A stretch of DNA of 64,000 nt from Corynebacterium haematomassiliense (GCF_013978595.1 NZ_JACDTZ010000001.1:682001-746000), one strand, 5' to 3'; positions 44,719 through 54,226 are shown, counted from the stretch's first letter. Numbers and translations are program-made. Notes: generated by a model from the sequence alone, not told the origin.

Positions 44719-44770
44719 AGAAATTCCTCCAAAGAAACTGGTCATAGGTGTTTTTCAACGGACAGCAACC

Positions 44771-44799
44771 AGTATGACACAGAACGCGCCCGCTTTCAA
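44771..44799 (-). promoter_or_regulatory. ahpC promoter
   Basis: On the minus strand TTGAAA and CATACT are 17 bases apart, close to the housekeeping consensus. The OxyR palindrome begins nine bases upstream of the -35. Confidence 0.75.
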
Positions 44800-44807
44800 C
44801 GTAAAAA

Positions 44808-44834
44808 CCTATGAACTTCGTGTAGGTTCATAGG
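44808..44834. promoter_or_regulatory. OxyR operator
   Basis: CCTATGAAC and GTTCATAGG are perfect 9-bp inverted arms separated by nine bases. The site sits just upstream of the ahpC -35 and directly before the oxyR ATG, suiting activation of ahpC and autorepression of oxyR. Confidence 0.75.
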
Positions 44835-44835
44835 C

Positions 44836-45792
44836 ATGGCTAATCGAGAGTATAAACCGACGCTCGCTCAGCTCCGGACGTTTGTCACCGTCGCCGAGCA
44901 AAAGCACTTCGTCTCCGCGGCGAACAAGCTCGGCATCTCACAGCCGTCCCTCTCACAGGCGCTCGCCGCCTTGGAGGCCGGCCTGGGCATCCAACTCATC
45001 GAGCGCTCCACCCGGCGCGTCATCGTCACCCCCACCGGCGAGGAGCTCCTCCCCTATGCGAAGGCGACACTGGAAGCTGCCGACGCGTTCGTGGCGCAAT
45101 CCCGCGGCGCACTCGGAGCACTGGCCGGGCCGCTGAACCTCGGCGTGATCCCCACTATCGCCCCGTACATCCTGCCGACGCTGCTGAAGCTCATCGAGGA
45201 GGAGTACCCGGACTTGGAGCCGCGCATTGTGGAAAACCAGACCGAGGAGCTGCTGCAGCGGCTTCGCGACGGGCAGATCGACGTCGCAGTGCTCGCCACC
45301 CCAACCGGCGCCACCGGGGTGTCGGAAATCCCGCTCTACGACGAAACCTTCGCGGTGATCACTTCCCCCGACCATCCCGTGGCCGGCAGAGGAGACCTCG
45401 ATCTGAACGCGCTGCACGACCTCGATCTGCTGTTGCTGGACGACGGGCACTGCCTGCGCGATCAAATCGTGGAGCTGTGCAAGATCGCGGAGGTCAACCG
45501 CTCCCCCGGCGCACAGTCAGCCACCCGCGCGGCGTCGCTGACCACGGTGGTGCAGCTGGTGGTGGCCGGACTCGGCTCCACGCTGGTACCCGTCTCCGCC
45601 TTGTCCACCGAGTGCGCGCGCCCCGGCATCGCCGTTTCCGCCTTCGGCCCGGGCGTGGACGCGAAACGCACCGTCGGGCTCGCAATGCGGGCGTCGTCTC
45701 GTCGCCGTCCGGAGTTCGAGCAGCTCGGCGAGTTAGTCTCCCGCGCCTTCAAGGAAGCGACGGAATCGAGCCGTAAGCTGCTGCCGCGCTAG
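44836..45792 (+). CDS. oxyR: LysR-family hydrogen-peroxide regulator OxyR
   Basis: A 318-residue LysR-type regulator. The N-terminal winged helix-turn-helix (LRTFVTVAEQKHFVSAANKL, ISQPSLSQALAALE) is followed by an effector domain with Cys206 in DDGHCLRDQ and Cys215 in VELCKI, the redox pair of OxyR. Divergent from ahpC with the operator overlapping its own start. Only two bases separate the palindrome from the ATG, so its mRNA leader must be very short or transcription must cross the operator. Followed 15 bases later by hrpA, as in C. glutamicum. Confidence 0.95.
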   Translation: MANREYKPTLAQLRTFVTVAEQKHFVSAANKLGISQPSLSQALAALEAGLGIQLIERSTRRVIVTPTGEELLPYAKATLEAADAFVAQSRGALGALAGPLNLGVIPTIAPYILPTLLKLIEEEYPDLEPRIVENQTEELLQRLRDGQIDVAVLATPTGATGVSEIPLYDETFAVITSPDHPVAGRGDLDLNALHDLDLLLLDDGHCLRDQIVELCKIAEVNRSPGAQSATRAASLTTVVQLVVAGLGSTLVPVSALSTECARPGIAVSAFGPGVDAKRTVGLAMRASSRRRPEFEQLGELVSRAFKEATESSRKLLPR

Positions 45793-45807
45793 ACTCACGC
45801 TCTGGTT

Positions 45808-48800
45808 ATGAATGAGCACGCATCCCCTACCTCACCTCCCACGAAGCCGCAGCTGTATAAGGCGCTCGACGGCGTCCCGATCGCTGACGTGCGCAGGTTC
45901 CGCCGGCGCCTGAAGAAGGCCAACTCGCCCGAAGCCCTGGCGGCGATTGGCGCGGACGTGGACAAGGCGGCAGCTGCCGTCGCTAAGCGTGATGCCCTCA
46001 TCCCCGAGATCACCTACCCGGAGCACCTGCCGGTGTCCGCGCGGCGCGAGGACATCATGGAGCTGGTGCGCGACAACCAGGTCGTGGTGATCGCGGGCGA
46101 GACCGGCTCCGGCAAAACCACCCAGATCCCGAAGATGCTGCTGGAGCTGGGCCGCGGCCGCCGAGGCCTGATCGGGCACACACAGCCGCGCAGGCTCGCC
46201 GCACGCACCGTGGCGGAGCGCATCGCCGACGAGCTGGGCCAGGACATCGGCGAGTCCGTCGGCTACGCTATCCGCTTCGACGACCGGGTCTCCGAATCCA
46301 CGGCGGTGAAGCTGATGACGGACGGCATCCTGCTCGCGGAGATGCAGCGCGACCGGTTCCTGAACGCCTACGACACGATCATCATCGACGAGGCGCACGA
46401 GCGCTCGCTGAACATCGACTTCCTTCTCGGATATTTGAAGCGGCTGCTGCCGAAGCGTCCGGATCTGAAGGTGATCGTCACCTCCGCAACCATCGACCCG
46501 GAAGCGTTTGCGAAGCACTTTGCCGACGCCGAGGGCAACCCCGCCCCCATCATCGAGGTATCTGGCCGCACCTACCCGGTGGAGATCCGCTACCGCCCGC
46601 TGGTGGAGCAGGTGCAGGCAAAAGACGGCTCCGTCAAGGAGATCGACACCGACATGATCGACGGTGTGGTCGACGCCTGCAAGGAGCTCATGGGCGAAGG
46701 CAAAGGCGACATCTTGTGCTTTTTCGCCTCCGAGCGCGACATCCGCGACTGCATGGAGGCCATTGAGAAGCAGCACTGGCGCGGCGTGGAGGTCGTGCCT
46801 TTGTTCGGCCGCCTATCGAATGCGGAGCAGCACCGGGTGTTCTCCCCGCACTCCGGCCGGCGCATCGTGTTGTCCACCAACATCGCGGAGACCTCGCTGA
46901 CGGTGCCGGGGATCCACTACGTGGTGGACACCGGCCTGGCGCGCATTTCGCGCTATTCCACGCGCACCAAGGTGCAGCGCCTGCCCATCGAGGAGATCTC
47001 CCAGGCCTCCGCCAACCAGCGCTCCGGACGCTCCGGCCGTATCGCCGACGGTGTGGCCATCCGCCTGTACTCCGAGGACAACTTCGAGGCGCGCCCCGAG
47101 TTCACCGACCCGGAGATCCTGCGCACCAACCTGGCCTCCGTGGTGCTGCAGATGATCTCCCTGCGCCTCGGCGACATCAACGACTTCCCCTTCATCCAGC
47201 CGCCGGATAAGAAGGCCGTGCGCGACGGCCTGCTGCTCCTGCACGAGCTCGGCGCGATCTCGGACAAGGAACGCGACGGCGCACCCGTGCTCACCGCGGT
47301 GGGGCGCGACATCGCGCGCATCCCGGTGGACCCGAAGATGGCGCGCATGCTGGTGGAGGCCAACCGACTCGGCGTGCTCGACGACGTCACCGTGATCGTG
47401 GCCAGCATGACCATCCAGGACGTGCGCGAGCGCCCTCTGGAATACCAGGCCCAGGCCGACCAGGCCCACGCCCGGTTCAAGGACGCGACATCGGACTTCC
47501 TGTCCTCGCTCAAGCTGTGGGACTACATCGGCGACTCGCGCGACGAGCTATCCGGCAACGCCTTCCGCAAGCGCATGAAGCGCGAGTTTTTGCACTACAT
47601 GCGCATCCGCGAATGGTTCGACCTGGTGCGCCAGCTTCGCGACGTGGAGCGCCAGCTGGGCTGGTCCCGAGCCGAGAACGTCGCCGGCGAGCGCGACGCC
47701 GACGCGATCCACAAGTCGCTGCTCACGGGCCTGTTGTCCAACATCGGCGCCCGAGACGGCAACTCGAAGGAGTTCCAGGGTGCGCGCGGGACGCGGTTCT
47801 TGGTCTTCCCCGGGTCGTCGCTAAGCAAAAAGCCCCCGGAGTTCCTCATGGCCGCCGAGCTGGTGGAGACCTCGCGCCTGTGGGCGCGCGACGTGGCAAA
47901 GATCGAGCCCGCCTGGGTGGAGGCTGCCGCGGGCGAGCTGATGAAGCACAGCTACTCCGAGCCTGTGTGGTCGCGGAAGCGCTCGGCCGCGATGGTGCAC
48001 CAAAAGTCCATGCTCTACGGCGTGACCATCGTGCGCGACCGGCTTGTGCCTTACCACCGCGTGGATGCCGAGGGCGCGCGCAACATGTTCATCCGCCACG
48101 CCCTGCTCGAGGGCGATTGGAACCGCCACCACCACTTCATCGACCACAACGAAGCCCTGCTCGCCGAAGCCGCTGAGGTAGAGGAAAAGGTGCGCCGCCG
48201 CGGATTGGTGGTGGACGAGGACACCCTGTTCGAGTTCTACGACTCACGGCTTCCCCAGAGCGTGACCACCGCCCGCCACTTCGACTCCTGGTGGAAAAAG
48301 AAGCGGGCCGAGGACAAGCACTACTTGGACTTCGACCCCGCGGCACTTCTCGACGACGAAGGCGTGGATTCCTCCTCCGCCGCCTTCCCCGAGATCTGGC
48401 GCCAGGGCTCCATCGACTACGCGCTGCGCTACAAGTTCGAGCCGGGCGATCCTTTCGACGGCGTCACCGTGCACGTGCCGGTGCCGCTTCTGGCCAACCT
48501 GCGGCCCGACGGCTTTGACTGGCTGGTGCCGGGACTGCGTTCGGAGCTTGCCGCGGAGTACATCCGTACGCTGCCGAAGGCGCTGCGCAAGACCGTGGTG
48601 CCGGCACCAGACTTCGCCGAGCGCGCCCTCGACGCGATCCGCGCGCAGCAGGACGCCGGCGGCGTCAGCGAGCGCGAGCTGCGGGAAACACAGTTTGCCG
48701 AGGCACTTGCGGAGGCGCTTAGAAGCGTCGGCGGGCGCGGCATCAACGGTGCCGACTTCACCCCTTCTGCGCTGCCCGAGCATCTGAAAGTGACCTTCGC

Positions 48801-49773
48801 CGCGATTGACCGCCGCGGCAAAGTGGTCGACCACGACACGGACCTCGGTGCGTTGAAGCGCCGCCAGGCCGGCAAGATCAAGTCCTCCGTGTCCAAGGCC
48901 GGCCGCACATCTGAATCGGATGCGGTGGCGAAGTGGACTTCCGACTCCCTCGGCGCGGTGCCGGAGACGGTAACCACCACTATCGACGGCAACGAGGTCG
49001 ACGCCTACCCGGCACTCGAAGCCACCAAGGACGGCGTGAAGGTCACCGTGCATCCGACGAAGGCCGCCGCGGACGCCTCGATGGTCACGGCGACGCTGAC
49101 GCTGCTGCTGCGGGAGATCACGGTCAACGCGGGGCAGATGACCAAGGGGCTGCCGCTGCGGCAGAAGGTGGCGGTGGACCGCTACCCGCACGGCGGCGCC
49201 GATGGGCTTGTGGAGGACGCCCGCGTCGCTGTGATCCGCGACCTGATGTTCTCCTCCGGCGGGCCGGTGCGCTCCCCCGAGGAGTTCGACGCGCTGGTGG
49301 GCGAAATCCGGCCCCAGGTCGCAGGAGGTGTGCGCCGTGTGGTGGTCACGTTGGCGCCGGCACTCGCGGAGTACGCGAACATTGCAGCGGAGCTGCGGCA
49401 GTGGGAAGGCCCAGCTATCGACGACATGACGTCGCAGCTGCAGTTCTTCCTGCCGAAGCACGCGGTGACTGTCCACGGCATCGGCCACTTGCAGCATTTG
49501 CCCCGCTACATCGACGCGATGCGGATCCGGTTGGAGGACATGCGCCTAGATCCGGACCGCGACGCCGACCGGCAGTCCGTGATTGATTCGGTGAAGGCTT
49601 ACTTGGCGCAGCGTATGAAGTCCTTGCCTGCGGGCCGGACAAAGACCAAGGCCTACAAGGACATCTTGTGGCTGATTGAGGAGCTGCGGGTGAGCCTGTT
49701 TGCGCAGCGGCTGGGCACGCCGAGACCGGTGAGCCAGCGTCGCATTGAGAAGAAGATTGACGCGCTGCGTTAG
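45808..49773 (+). CDS. hrpA: ATP-dependent RNA helicase HrpA
   Basis: A 1321-residue DEAH-box helicase, the usual HrpA length. Walker A is AGETGSGKTTQIPK (about 95-108), Walker B DEAHER, motif III TSATID, motif VI QRSGRSGRI. The HA2/OB-fold region and the long DUF3418 C-terminal domain follow. HrpA acts on mRNA and stalled ribosomes in other bacteria. The ATG has no good ribosome site and lies 15 bases after oxyR, so read-through from oxyR is likely. Convergent with nrdR. Confidence 0.95.
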   Translation: MNEHASPTSPPTKPQLYKALDGVPIADVRRFRRRLKKANSPEALAAIGADVDKAAAAVAKRDALIPEITYPEHLPVSARREDIMELVRDNQVVVIAGETGSGKTTQIPKMLLELGRGRRGLIGHTQPRRLAARTVAERIADELGQDIGESVGYAIRFDDRVSESTAVKLMTDGILLAEMQRDRFLNAYDTIIIDEAHERSLNIDFLLGYLKRLLPKRPDLKVIVTSATIDPEAFAKHFADAEGNPAPIIEVSGRTYPVEIRYRPLVEQVQAKDGSVKEIDTDMIDGVVDACKELMGEGKGDILCFFASERDIRDCMEAIEKQHWRGVEVVPLFGRLSNAEQHRVFSPHSGRRIVLSTNIAETSLTVPGIHYVVDTGLARISRYSTRTKVQRLPIEEISQASANQRSGRSGRIADGVAIRLYSEDNFEARPEFTDPEILRTNLASVVLQMISLRLGDINDFPFIQPPDKKAVRDGLLLLHELGAISDKERDGAPVLTAVGRDIARIPVDPKMARMLVEANRLGVLDDVTVIVASMTIQDVRERPLEYQAQADQAHARFKDATSDFLSSLKLWDYIGDSRDELSGNAFRKRMKREFLHYMRIREWFDLVRQLRDVERQLGWSRAENVAGERDADAIHKSLLTGLLSNIGARDGNSKEFQGARGTRFLVFPGSSLSKKPPEFLMAAELVETSRLWARDVAKIEPAWVEAAAGELMKHSYSEPVWSRKRSAAMVHQKSMLYGVTIVRDRLVPYHRVDAEGARNMFIRHALLEGDWNRHHHFIDHNEALLAEAAEVEEKVRRRGLVVDEDTLFEFYDSRLPQSVTTARHFDSWWKKKRAEDKHYLDFDPAALLDDEGVDSSSAAFPEIWRQGSIDYALRYKFEPGDPFDGVTVHVPVPLLANLRPDGFDWLVPGLRSELAAEYIRTLPKALRKTVVPAPDFAERALDAIRAQQDAGGVSERELRETQFAEALAEALRSVGGRGINGADFTPSALPEHLKVTFAAIDRRGKVVDHDTDLGALKRRQAGKIKSSVSKAGRTSESDAVAKWTSDSLGAVPETVTTTIDGNEVDAYPALEATKDGVKVTVHPTKAAADASMVTATLTLLLREITVNAGQMTKGLPLRQKVAVDRYPHGGADGLVEDARVAVIRDLMFSSGGPVRSPEEFDALVGEIRPQVAGGVRRVVVTLAPALAEYANIAAELRQWEGPAIDDMTSQLQFFLPKHAVTVHGIGHLQHLPRYIDAMRIRLEDMRLDPDRDADRQSVIDSVKAYLAQRMKSLPAGRTKTKAYKDILWLIEELRVSLFAQRLGTPRPVSQRRIEKKIDALR

Positions 49774-49788
49774 CGCCGTGGCCGCAGG

Positions 49789-50247
49789 CTAGAAGTCTTC
49801 GCGGTCGCGGCGGCGCATGAGCCGGATTTCGGATTCGAAGTCGTCCGCACTCTCGAACGACTTGTACACGGACGCGAAGCGCAGGTACGCCACCTCGTCG
49901 AGGGCACGCAGCGGTTCGAGGACGGCCAGACCGATCTCGTGGGCGGGCACCTGCGAGCTGCCCTGCGCGCGCACAGTCTCTTCCACTTCTTGGGCCAGAC
50001 GCTTCAATGCGTCGTCGGTGACATCGCGGCCCTGGCATGCTCTGCGCACGCCGACGATGAGTTTGTCGCGGTCGAACGGTTCGCTCACGCCGTTGCGTTT
50101 CACAACAGTGAGGACGGCCTTTTCCACTGTGGTGAAACGCCCCCCGCACTCGGTGCACTCTCTGCGGCGGCGAATTGCTGAGCCGGCTTCGACCAGCCGC
50201 GAGTCAGTCACACGAGATTGCTCGTTGTGGCAAAAAGGACAAAACAT
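49789..50247 (-). CDS. nrdR: transcriptional repressor NrdR
   Basis: A 152-residue NrdR that represses ribonucleotide reductase genes in response to ATP/dATP. The zinc ribbon has FCPFCHNEQ and [10 protein letters not shown] (two CXXC pairs); the ATP-cone domain (about 49-139) starts [17 protein letters not shown] run of arginines joins the domains as usual. It lies downstream of divS in the conserved lexA-divS-nrdR arrangement. Confidence 0.97.
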   Translation of the reverse strand: MFCPFCHNEQSRVTDSRLVEAGSAIRRRRECTECGGRFTTVEKAVLTVVKRNGVSEPFDRDKLIVGVRRACQGRDVTDDALKRLAQEVEETVRAQGSSQVPAHEIGLAVLEPLRALDEVAYLRFASVYKSFESADDFESEIRLMRRRDREDF

Positions 50248-50303
50248 GGTCTTCCACCCCCAGAGTTTTCAAGGCTTGGCGTAGCCGTGAGTCTACGCCC
50301 TGC

Positions 50304-50684
50304 CTAGCGCGCAGTTGCCGCCACAGCCGAATGAGCCGCCTGGCCGCTGGACATGGACGAAGGATCCTCTGTTTGCGCCGAGAAAACACCGCCGAATGCC
50401 GAACCGATAAGCAGCGCCGCAGTCATGCACACGCCGAGCAGGAGCGTATCGCGCGTCTCGTGCCGTGTTTCGAACGCGTTCACATTGGAGGAACCGTCAA
50501 GACTCCCCTTGGCAGATGAGCGAGCATCCGTTCGATGAGAGCCGGAAATCGCTCGAACACCGGCGCCGCCTGTTCGACGCTTCGGCGCGGAATCAACATC
50601 CCAGACTTCTGCCGGAGGGACCACAGATGCGGCTCCGGTGCGTCCAACTAATGTGTTGTGTACTGGATTGATTGCAACTGACAT
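50304..50684 (-). CDS. divS: DivS-like SOS cell-division suppressor
   Basis: A 126-residue protein with one TM helix (about 86-108) after a charged cytoplasmic N-terminal part and a short Ser/Ala-rich outer tail. It sits between nrdR and divergent lexA, the place of divS (cg2113) in C. glutamicum, which is SOS-induced and blocks septation. It has no LysM or enzymatic domain, unlike the mycobacterial gene in the same place. ATG 50684 has GGGAG upstream. Identity rests on synteny, topology and the LexA-type control region. Confidence 0.7.
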   Translation of the reverse strand: MSVAINPVHNTLVGRTGAASVVPPAEVWDVDSAPKRRTGGAGVRAISGSHRTDARSSAKGSLDGSSNVNAFETRHETRDTLLLGVCMTAALLIGSAFGGVFSAQTEDPSSMSSGQAAHSAVAATAR

Positions 50685-50747
50685 GGTGTGTCTCCCTTCT
50701 TTCTGCGGCACACTCTACGTTCGGCACCGACACGCTCGAACGTTCTA

Positions 50748-50763
50748 ACGTTCATTTGTTCGA
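50748..50763. promoter_or_regulatory. LexA (SOS) box candidate
   Basis: ACGTTCATTTGTTCGA agrees with the corynebacterial SOS consensus TCGAAC-A-NN-T-GTTCGA at 11 of 14 fixed positions, with a perfect right half. Further half-sites TCGAAC/GTTCGA lie at 50736, 50776, 50795 and 50828. Confidence 0.5.
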
Positions 50764-50781
50764 ATACGCTTACGTGTTCGA

Positions 50782-50810
50782 TTTATAGCATCACGTTCGA
50801 TACGTGTCCA
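50782..50810 (-). promoter_or_regulatory. divS promoter with overlapping LexA half-sites
   Basis: On the minus strand TGGACA and TATAAA are 17 bases apart, near-perfect housekeeping boxes. One TCGAAC half-site lies between them and another directly after the -10, where LexA would block polymerase. Confidence 0.65.
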
Positions 50811-50894
50811 CCCAATGCTTGCGCCCATCGAACATGAGTGCCCTATCTGGTAGGTTCGTAGGCGCACAACGCCACCGAGTCCAAGGAGAACGTC

Positions 50895-51575
50895 ATGGCA
50901 CGAAAGAAGTCCGATCCAGGCAACCCGGATTACAACGCGCTGTCAGACCGCCAGCGCCGGATCCTCCAGGTCATCCAAGACGCTGTGGTCCTGCGTGGCT
51001 ACCCGCCGAGCATCCGCGAGATCGGTGACGCGGCCGGGCTGCAGTCCACCTCATCTGTCGCATACCAGCTCAAAGAGCTGGAGAAGAAGGGATTCCTCCG
51101 CCGCGACCCGAACAAGCCCCGCGCCGTGGACTTGCGCCAAATGCCGGAAGCCGGCCGAAAGAAGCGCAAGCCGCAAGAGGCGAAGCCGGAAGATTCTGGC
51201 AATGCCCGCTACGTGCCGGTAGTCGGACAGATTGCCGCGGGTGCCCCGATCCTCGCCGAGGAAAACGTGGACACCTACTACCCCCTGCCCGAGGAGCTGC
51301 TCGGTGACGGCGATGTGTTCATGCTCAAGGTCGTCGGCGAATCCATGCGCGACGCCGGCATCCTCGACGGCGACTGGGTGGTTGTCCGCTCCCAGCCGAA
51401 CGCCGAGGAGGGCGAGTTCGTCGCGGCGTTGCTCGACGGTGAGGCGACGGTCAAGGAGTTCCATCGCGACTCCACCGGTGTGTGGCTGTTGCCCCACAAC
51501 GATGCCTTCGAGCCGATTAAGGGCGACGAAGCGGAGATCATGGGGCGTGTCATCTCGGTGTTCCGTACGCTGTAG
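50895..51575 (+). CDS. lexA: SOS repressor LexA
   Basis: A 226-residue LexA. The N-terminal winged helix ([35 protein letters not shown]) binds SOS boxes. The S24 peptidase domain has the Ala115-Gly116 cleavage site (QIAAGAPI), catalytic Ser150 (GESMRDAG) and Lys187 (GEATVKEF). RecA filaments trigger self-cleavage on DNA damage. AAGGAG is eight bases before the ATG. Divergent from divS. Confidence 0.98.
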   Translation: MARKKSDPGNPDYNALSDRQRRILQVIQDAVVLRGYPPSIREIGDAAGLQSTSSVAYQLKELEKKGFLRRDPNKPRAVDLRQMPEAGRKKRKPQEAKPEDSGNARYVPVVGQIAAGAPILAEENVDTYYPLPEELLGDGDVFMLKVVGESMRDAGILDGDWVVVRSQPNAEEGEFVAALLDGEATVKEFHRDSTGVWLLPHNDAFEPIKGDEAEIMGRVISVFRTL

Positions 51576-51646
51576 TCGGTGCGTTTGCATCGAGCAGCCG
51601 CAGCCCCACAGACCGGAAATCACATAGCGACAAGCGCAGGAGATCG

Positions 51647-52435
51647 ATGTACGCCGAGGAGCGTAGACGCCAAATCGCGTCTTTGACCGCAGTTGAAGGC
51701 CGCGTCAACGTCACTGAGTTGGCGCAGCGCTTCGACGTCACCGCGGAGACCATCCGCCGTGACCTTTCGGCATTGCACGACGAAGGCGCTGTGCACCGCG
51801 TCCACGGCGGCGCGGTGGCGAGCCAGTCTTACCGCTCGACGGAAATTCCGCTGGATACGCGTCAGCGCGCCTCCCTTGCCGCTAAAGCCGCGATTGCGGA
51901 AACCGCGCTGCAGTTCGTGCCGGATGCGCAAAGTTGCACCATCTTTTTGGACTCGGGCACGACGATCAGCAGCCTGGGCAAGCGTCTGGCGGAGACCCGC
52001 GGGGACCGGGAGTACTCGGTGGTGACCAACTCCATCCCCACTGCATTGGAGCTGAGCGATTCCGGATTGCACGATGTGCAGCTTCTCGGCGGCTCAGTCC
52101 GGCCGATCAGTCAGGCAGTCGTCGGCAGTACCGCGCTTCGCACCCTCGCTCTGTTGCGCGCCGACGTGGCGTTCGTGGGCACCAACGCGTTGTCCATCGG
52201 CCACGGCCTGTCCACTGTGGACGCCAAGGAGGCGGCGGTGAAGGCCGCGATGGTCACCAACGCCCGCAGGGTTGTCGTGTTGTGCGACTCCACGAAGCTG
52301 GGCAACGACTATGTGGTCAGCTTCGCGCCGCTTACGGACGTCGACGTGGTGATCACCGACGCCGAAGCGCCCTCCGCGTTCGTGGACGAACTGCGCTCGC
52401 ACGGTATCGAGGTCGTGCTCGCGCAACCCCAGTAA
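51647..52435 (+). CDS. sugR: DeoR-family sugar-metabolism regulator (SugR-like)
   Basis: A 262-residue DeoR-type regulator: N-terminal helix-turn-helix (ERRRQIASLTAVEGRVNVTEL, VTAETIRRDLSAL) and a DeoRC sensor domain with FLDSGTTISSL and VGTNALS that binds sugar phosphates. Next to lexA this is the place of sugR in C. glutamicum, the repressor of PTS genes and glycolysis, and ptsH follows here. The name rests on that synteny; a FruR/GlpR-like role is also possible. ATG with AGGAG seven bases upstream. Confidence 0.75.
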   Translation: MYAEERRRQIASLTAVEGRVNVTELAQRFDVTAETIRRDLSALHDEGAVHRVHGGAVASQSYRSTEIPLDTRQRASLAAKAAIAETALQFVPDAQSCTIFLDSGTTISSLGKRLAETRGDREYSVVTNSIPTALELSDSGLHDVQLLGGSVRPISQAVVGSTALRTLALLRADVAFVGTNALSIGHGLSTVDAKEAAVKAAMVTNARRVVVLCDSTKLGNDYVVSFAPLTDVDVVITDAEAPSAFVDELRSHGIEVVLAQPQ

Positions 52436-52568
52436 CCCTCGGGGCGCCACCCGACGTCTTCCACAGGGGCGTTCTTTGACTTTCTGCGCGAAAATGGTGG
52501 CACCTTCGCATGCATGCGACCTACACTCGTTGCAGACCTGAATGAAAAACAACGGAAAGGACACCCGA

Positions 52569-52838
52569 ATGGCTTCCAAGACTGTGAAGGTCGGTTCCAC
52601 CGTCGGGCTGCACGCTCGCCCGGCCACGGTGATCGCAGATGCTGCCGGCGAGTACGACGACGAGATCCTGCTGACGCTTGTCGGCGGCGACGAGGACGAC
52701 GAGACCGATGCCGCATCCTCGCTGATGATCATGGCGATGGGCGCGGAGCACGGCGACGAGGTCACTGTCACTTCCGACAACGCCGATGCCGTGGAGAAGA
52801 TTGCGGCGCTGATCGAGCAGAACCTCGACGAGGAGTAA
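52569..52838 (+). CDS. ptsH: phosphocarrier protein HPr
   Basis: An 89-residue HPr, phosphorylated on His15 (GLHARPA) by enzyme I and passing the phosphate to sugar-specific EIIA domains. The acidic loop and DAASSLMIMAMGAEHGDEV match corynebacterial HPr. GGAAAGG lies before the ATG. The ptsI and fructose genes that lie between sugR and ptsH in C. glutamicum are not here. The 133-base gap upstream has TTGACT at about 52477 but no clear -10. Confidence 0.96.
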   Translation: MASKTVKVGSTVGLHARPATVIADAAGEYDDEILLTLVGGDEDDETDAASSLMIMAMGAEHGDEVTVTSDNADAVEKIAALIEQNLDEE

Positions 52839-52862
52839 GCGCTTTTCGCTTTACGACGAGCT

Positions 52863-52891
52863 AACGCCCGGGCACACGTCGCCCGGGCGTT
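52863..52891. terminator. bidirectional terminator between ptsH and uraA
   Basis: AACGCCCGGGC and GCCCGGGCGTT form a perfect 11-bp stem with a seven-base loop, followed by T residues on the plus strand. Confidence 0.9.
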
Positions 52892-52915
52892 TTCGCGTGC
52901 AGCAAGTACCGGACG

Positions 52916-54226
52916 CTAGAACGTCGACGGCTTCGGCACCTCGAAGTCCTTGCGGTACTGCCCCTCCCCCAAGGTGTCGTACGCCCAACGCATCAGCGGG
53001 TAGATCACGATGATGCCGACGGAGCCCAGCGCGATGCCTTCCAGCGTTACAGCGCCCACATCGAGAGTGAGGTTGCCGATGCCCACAATCAGCGCGACCG
53101 CGGCCGCGGTGAGGTTCGCGGGATCGGTGAAGTCCACCTTGTTGTCCTGCCAGATACGCACGCCCAGCATGCCGATGAGCCCGTAGAGCACCAGGCACGC
53201 GCCGCCGAGCACGCCGGCGGGGATGGTGAAGATCACGGCACCGAACTTCGGGATGAACGCCAGCACAATCGCAAACGCGGCGGCGACCCAATACGCTGCG
53301 GTGGAGTACACCTTCGTCGCCGCCATCACGCCAATGTTCTCGGCGTAGGTGGTGGTGCCGGACCCGCCGAAGCCGCCGGCGAGCGTGGTGGCGATACCGT
53401 CGCCGATCAGCGCGCGACCCTGCATGTCGTCGAGGTTGCGTCCAGTCATCTCGGATACGGCCTTGACGTGGCCGACGTTCTCCGCGATCAGCACGACCAG
53501 CACCGGCAGGGTCACCAGCACGGCGGAGACGTGGAACTCCGGGCGGTGGAACTGCGGCAGGCCGATCCACGGGGCGTCGGCGATCGTTTGCAGTGCGTCC
53601 TCACCCAAGCCGCCCGTCAAGGCCGCGAACAGCCAGCCGACGAGCACGCCGATGAGGATGGATAGACGCGAGAGCAGGCCGCGGGTGGCCACGGTGACCA
53701 CCACAACCGTCAGCAGCGTTACCGCCGCGACCCAGGGTTGGGTTTCCACGTTCGACACCGCGGTCGGCGCCAGGTTGAAGCCGATGAGCGCGACGATGGC
53801 GCCGGTGACCACGGGCGGCATCACCGCGTCGATGACGCGTTTGCCCGCCCATTCAACGACGATGCCGACAAGGATGAGCGCCACACCGGTCAGCAGCACC
53901 CCGCCCAGCTGCGCGCCGACGCCATACTGCTGCGAAGCCGTCAGCGGAGCGATAAAGGCGAAGGACGAACCCAGGTAGCTGGGCACTTTATTGCGGGTGA
54001 TCAGCAAGAAGATGATGGTGCCCAGGCCGGAGAACAGCAGCGTGGTGTTCACCGGGAATCCGGTCAGGGTGGGCACCAGCAGTGTGGCTCCGAACATTGC
54101 AACCACGTGCTGCATGCCGATGCCGATGGTGCGCGGCCAGCTCAGCCGCTCGTCCGGGGCGACAACAGCCCCGGGGCGCACTGTGCGCCCGTCTCCGTGA
54201 ATGGTCCAGCCGAAAGTGTTAGTCAC
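52916..54226 (-). CDS. uracil/xanthine permease (NCS2 family, UraA-like)
   Basis: A 436-residue transporter with about 14 hydrophobic helices. NCS2 hallmarks are GMQHVVAMFGATLLVP, the glutamate-containing VLVVLIAENVGHVKAVSEMTG and GFGGSGTTTYAENIGVMA. It imports uracil (or xanthine) with protons across the cytoplasmic membrane. ATG start. It stands alone; no pyrimidine salvage gene is adjacent. Confidence 0.9.
   Translation of the reverse strand: MTNTFGWTIHGDGRTVRPGAVVAPDERLSWPRTIGIGMQHVVAMFGATLLVPTLTGFPVNTTLLFSGLGTIIFLLITRNKVPSYLGSSFAFIAPLTASQQYGVGAQLGGVLLTGVALILVGIVVEWAGKRVIDAVMPPVVTGAIVALIGFNLAPTAVSNVETQPWVAAVTLLTVVVVTVATRGLLSRLSILIGVLVGWLFAALTGGLGEDALQTIADAPWIGLPQFHRPEFHVSAVLVTLPVLVVLIAENVGHVKAVSEMTGRNLDDMQGRALIGDGIATTLAGGFGGSGTTTYAENIGVMAATKVYSTAAYWVAAAFAIVLAFIPKFGAVIFTIPAGVLGGACLVLYGLIGMLGVRIWQDNKVDFTDPANLTAAAVALIVGIGNLTLDVGAVTLEGIALGSVGIIVIYPLMRWAYDTLGEGQYRKDFEVPKPSTF

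Noticed and set aside
46000..49497. Open antisense frames within hrpA
   Set aside because: hrpA motifs run through the whole plus-strand frame; the antisense products are low-complexity.
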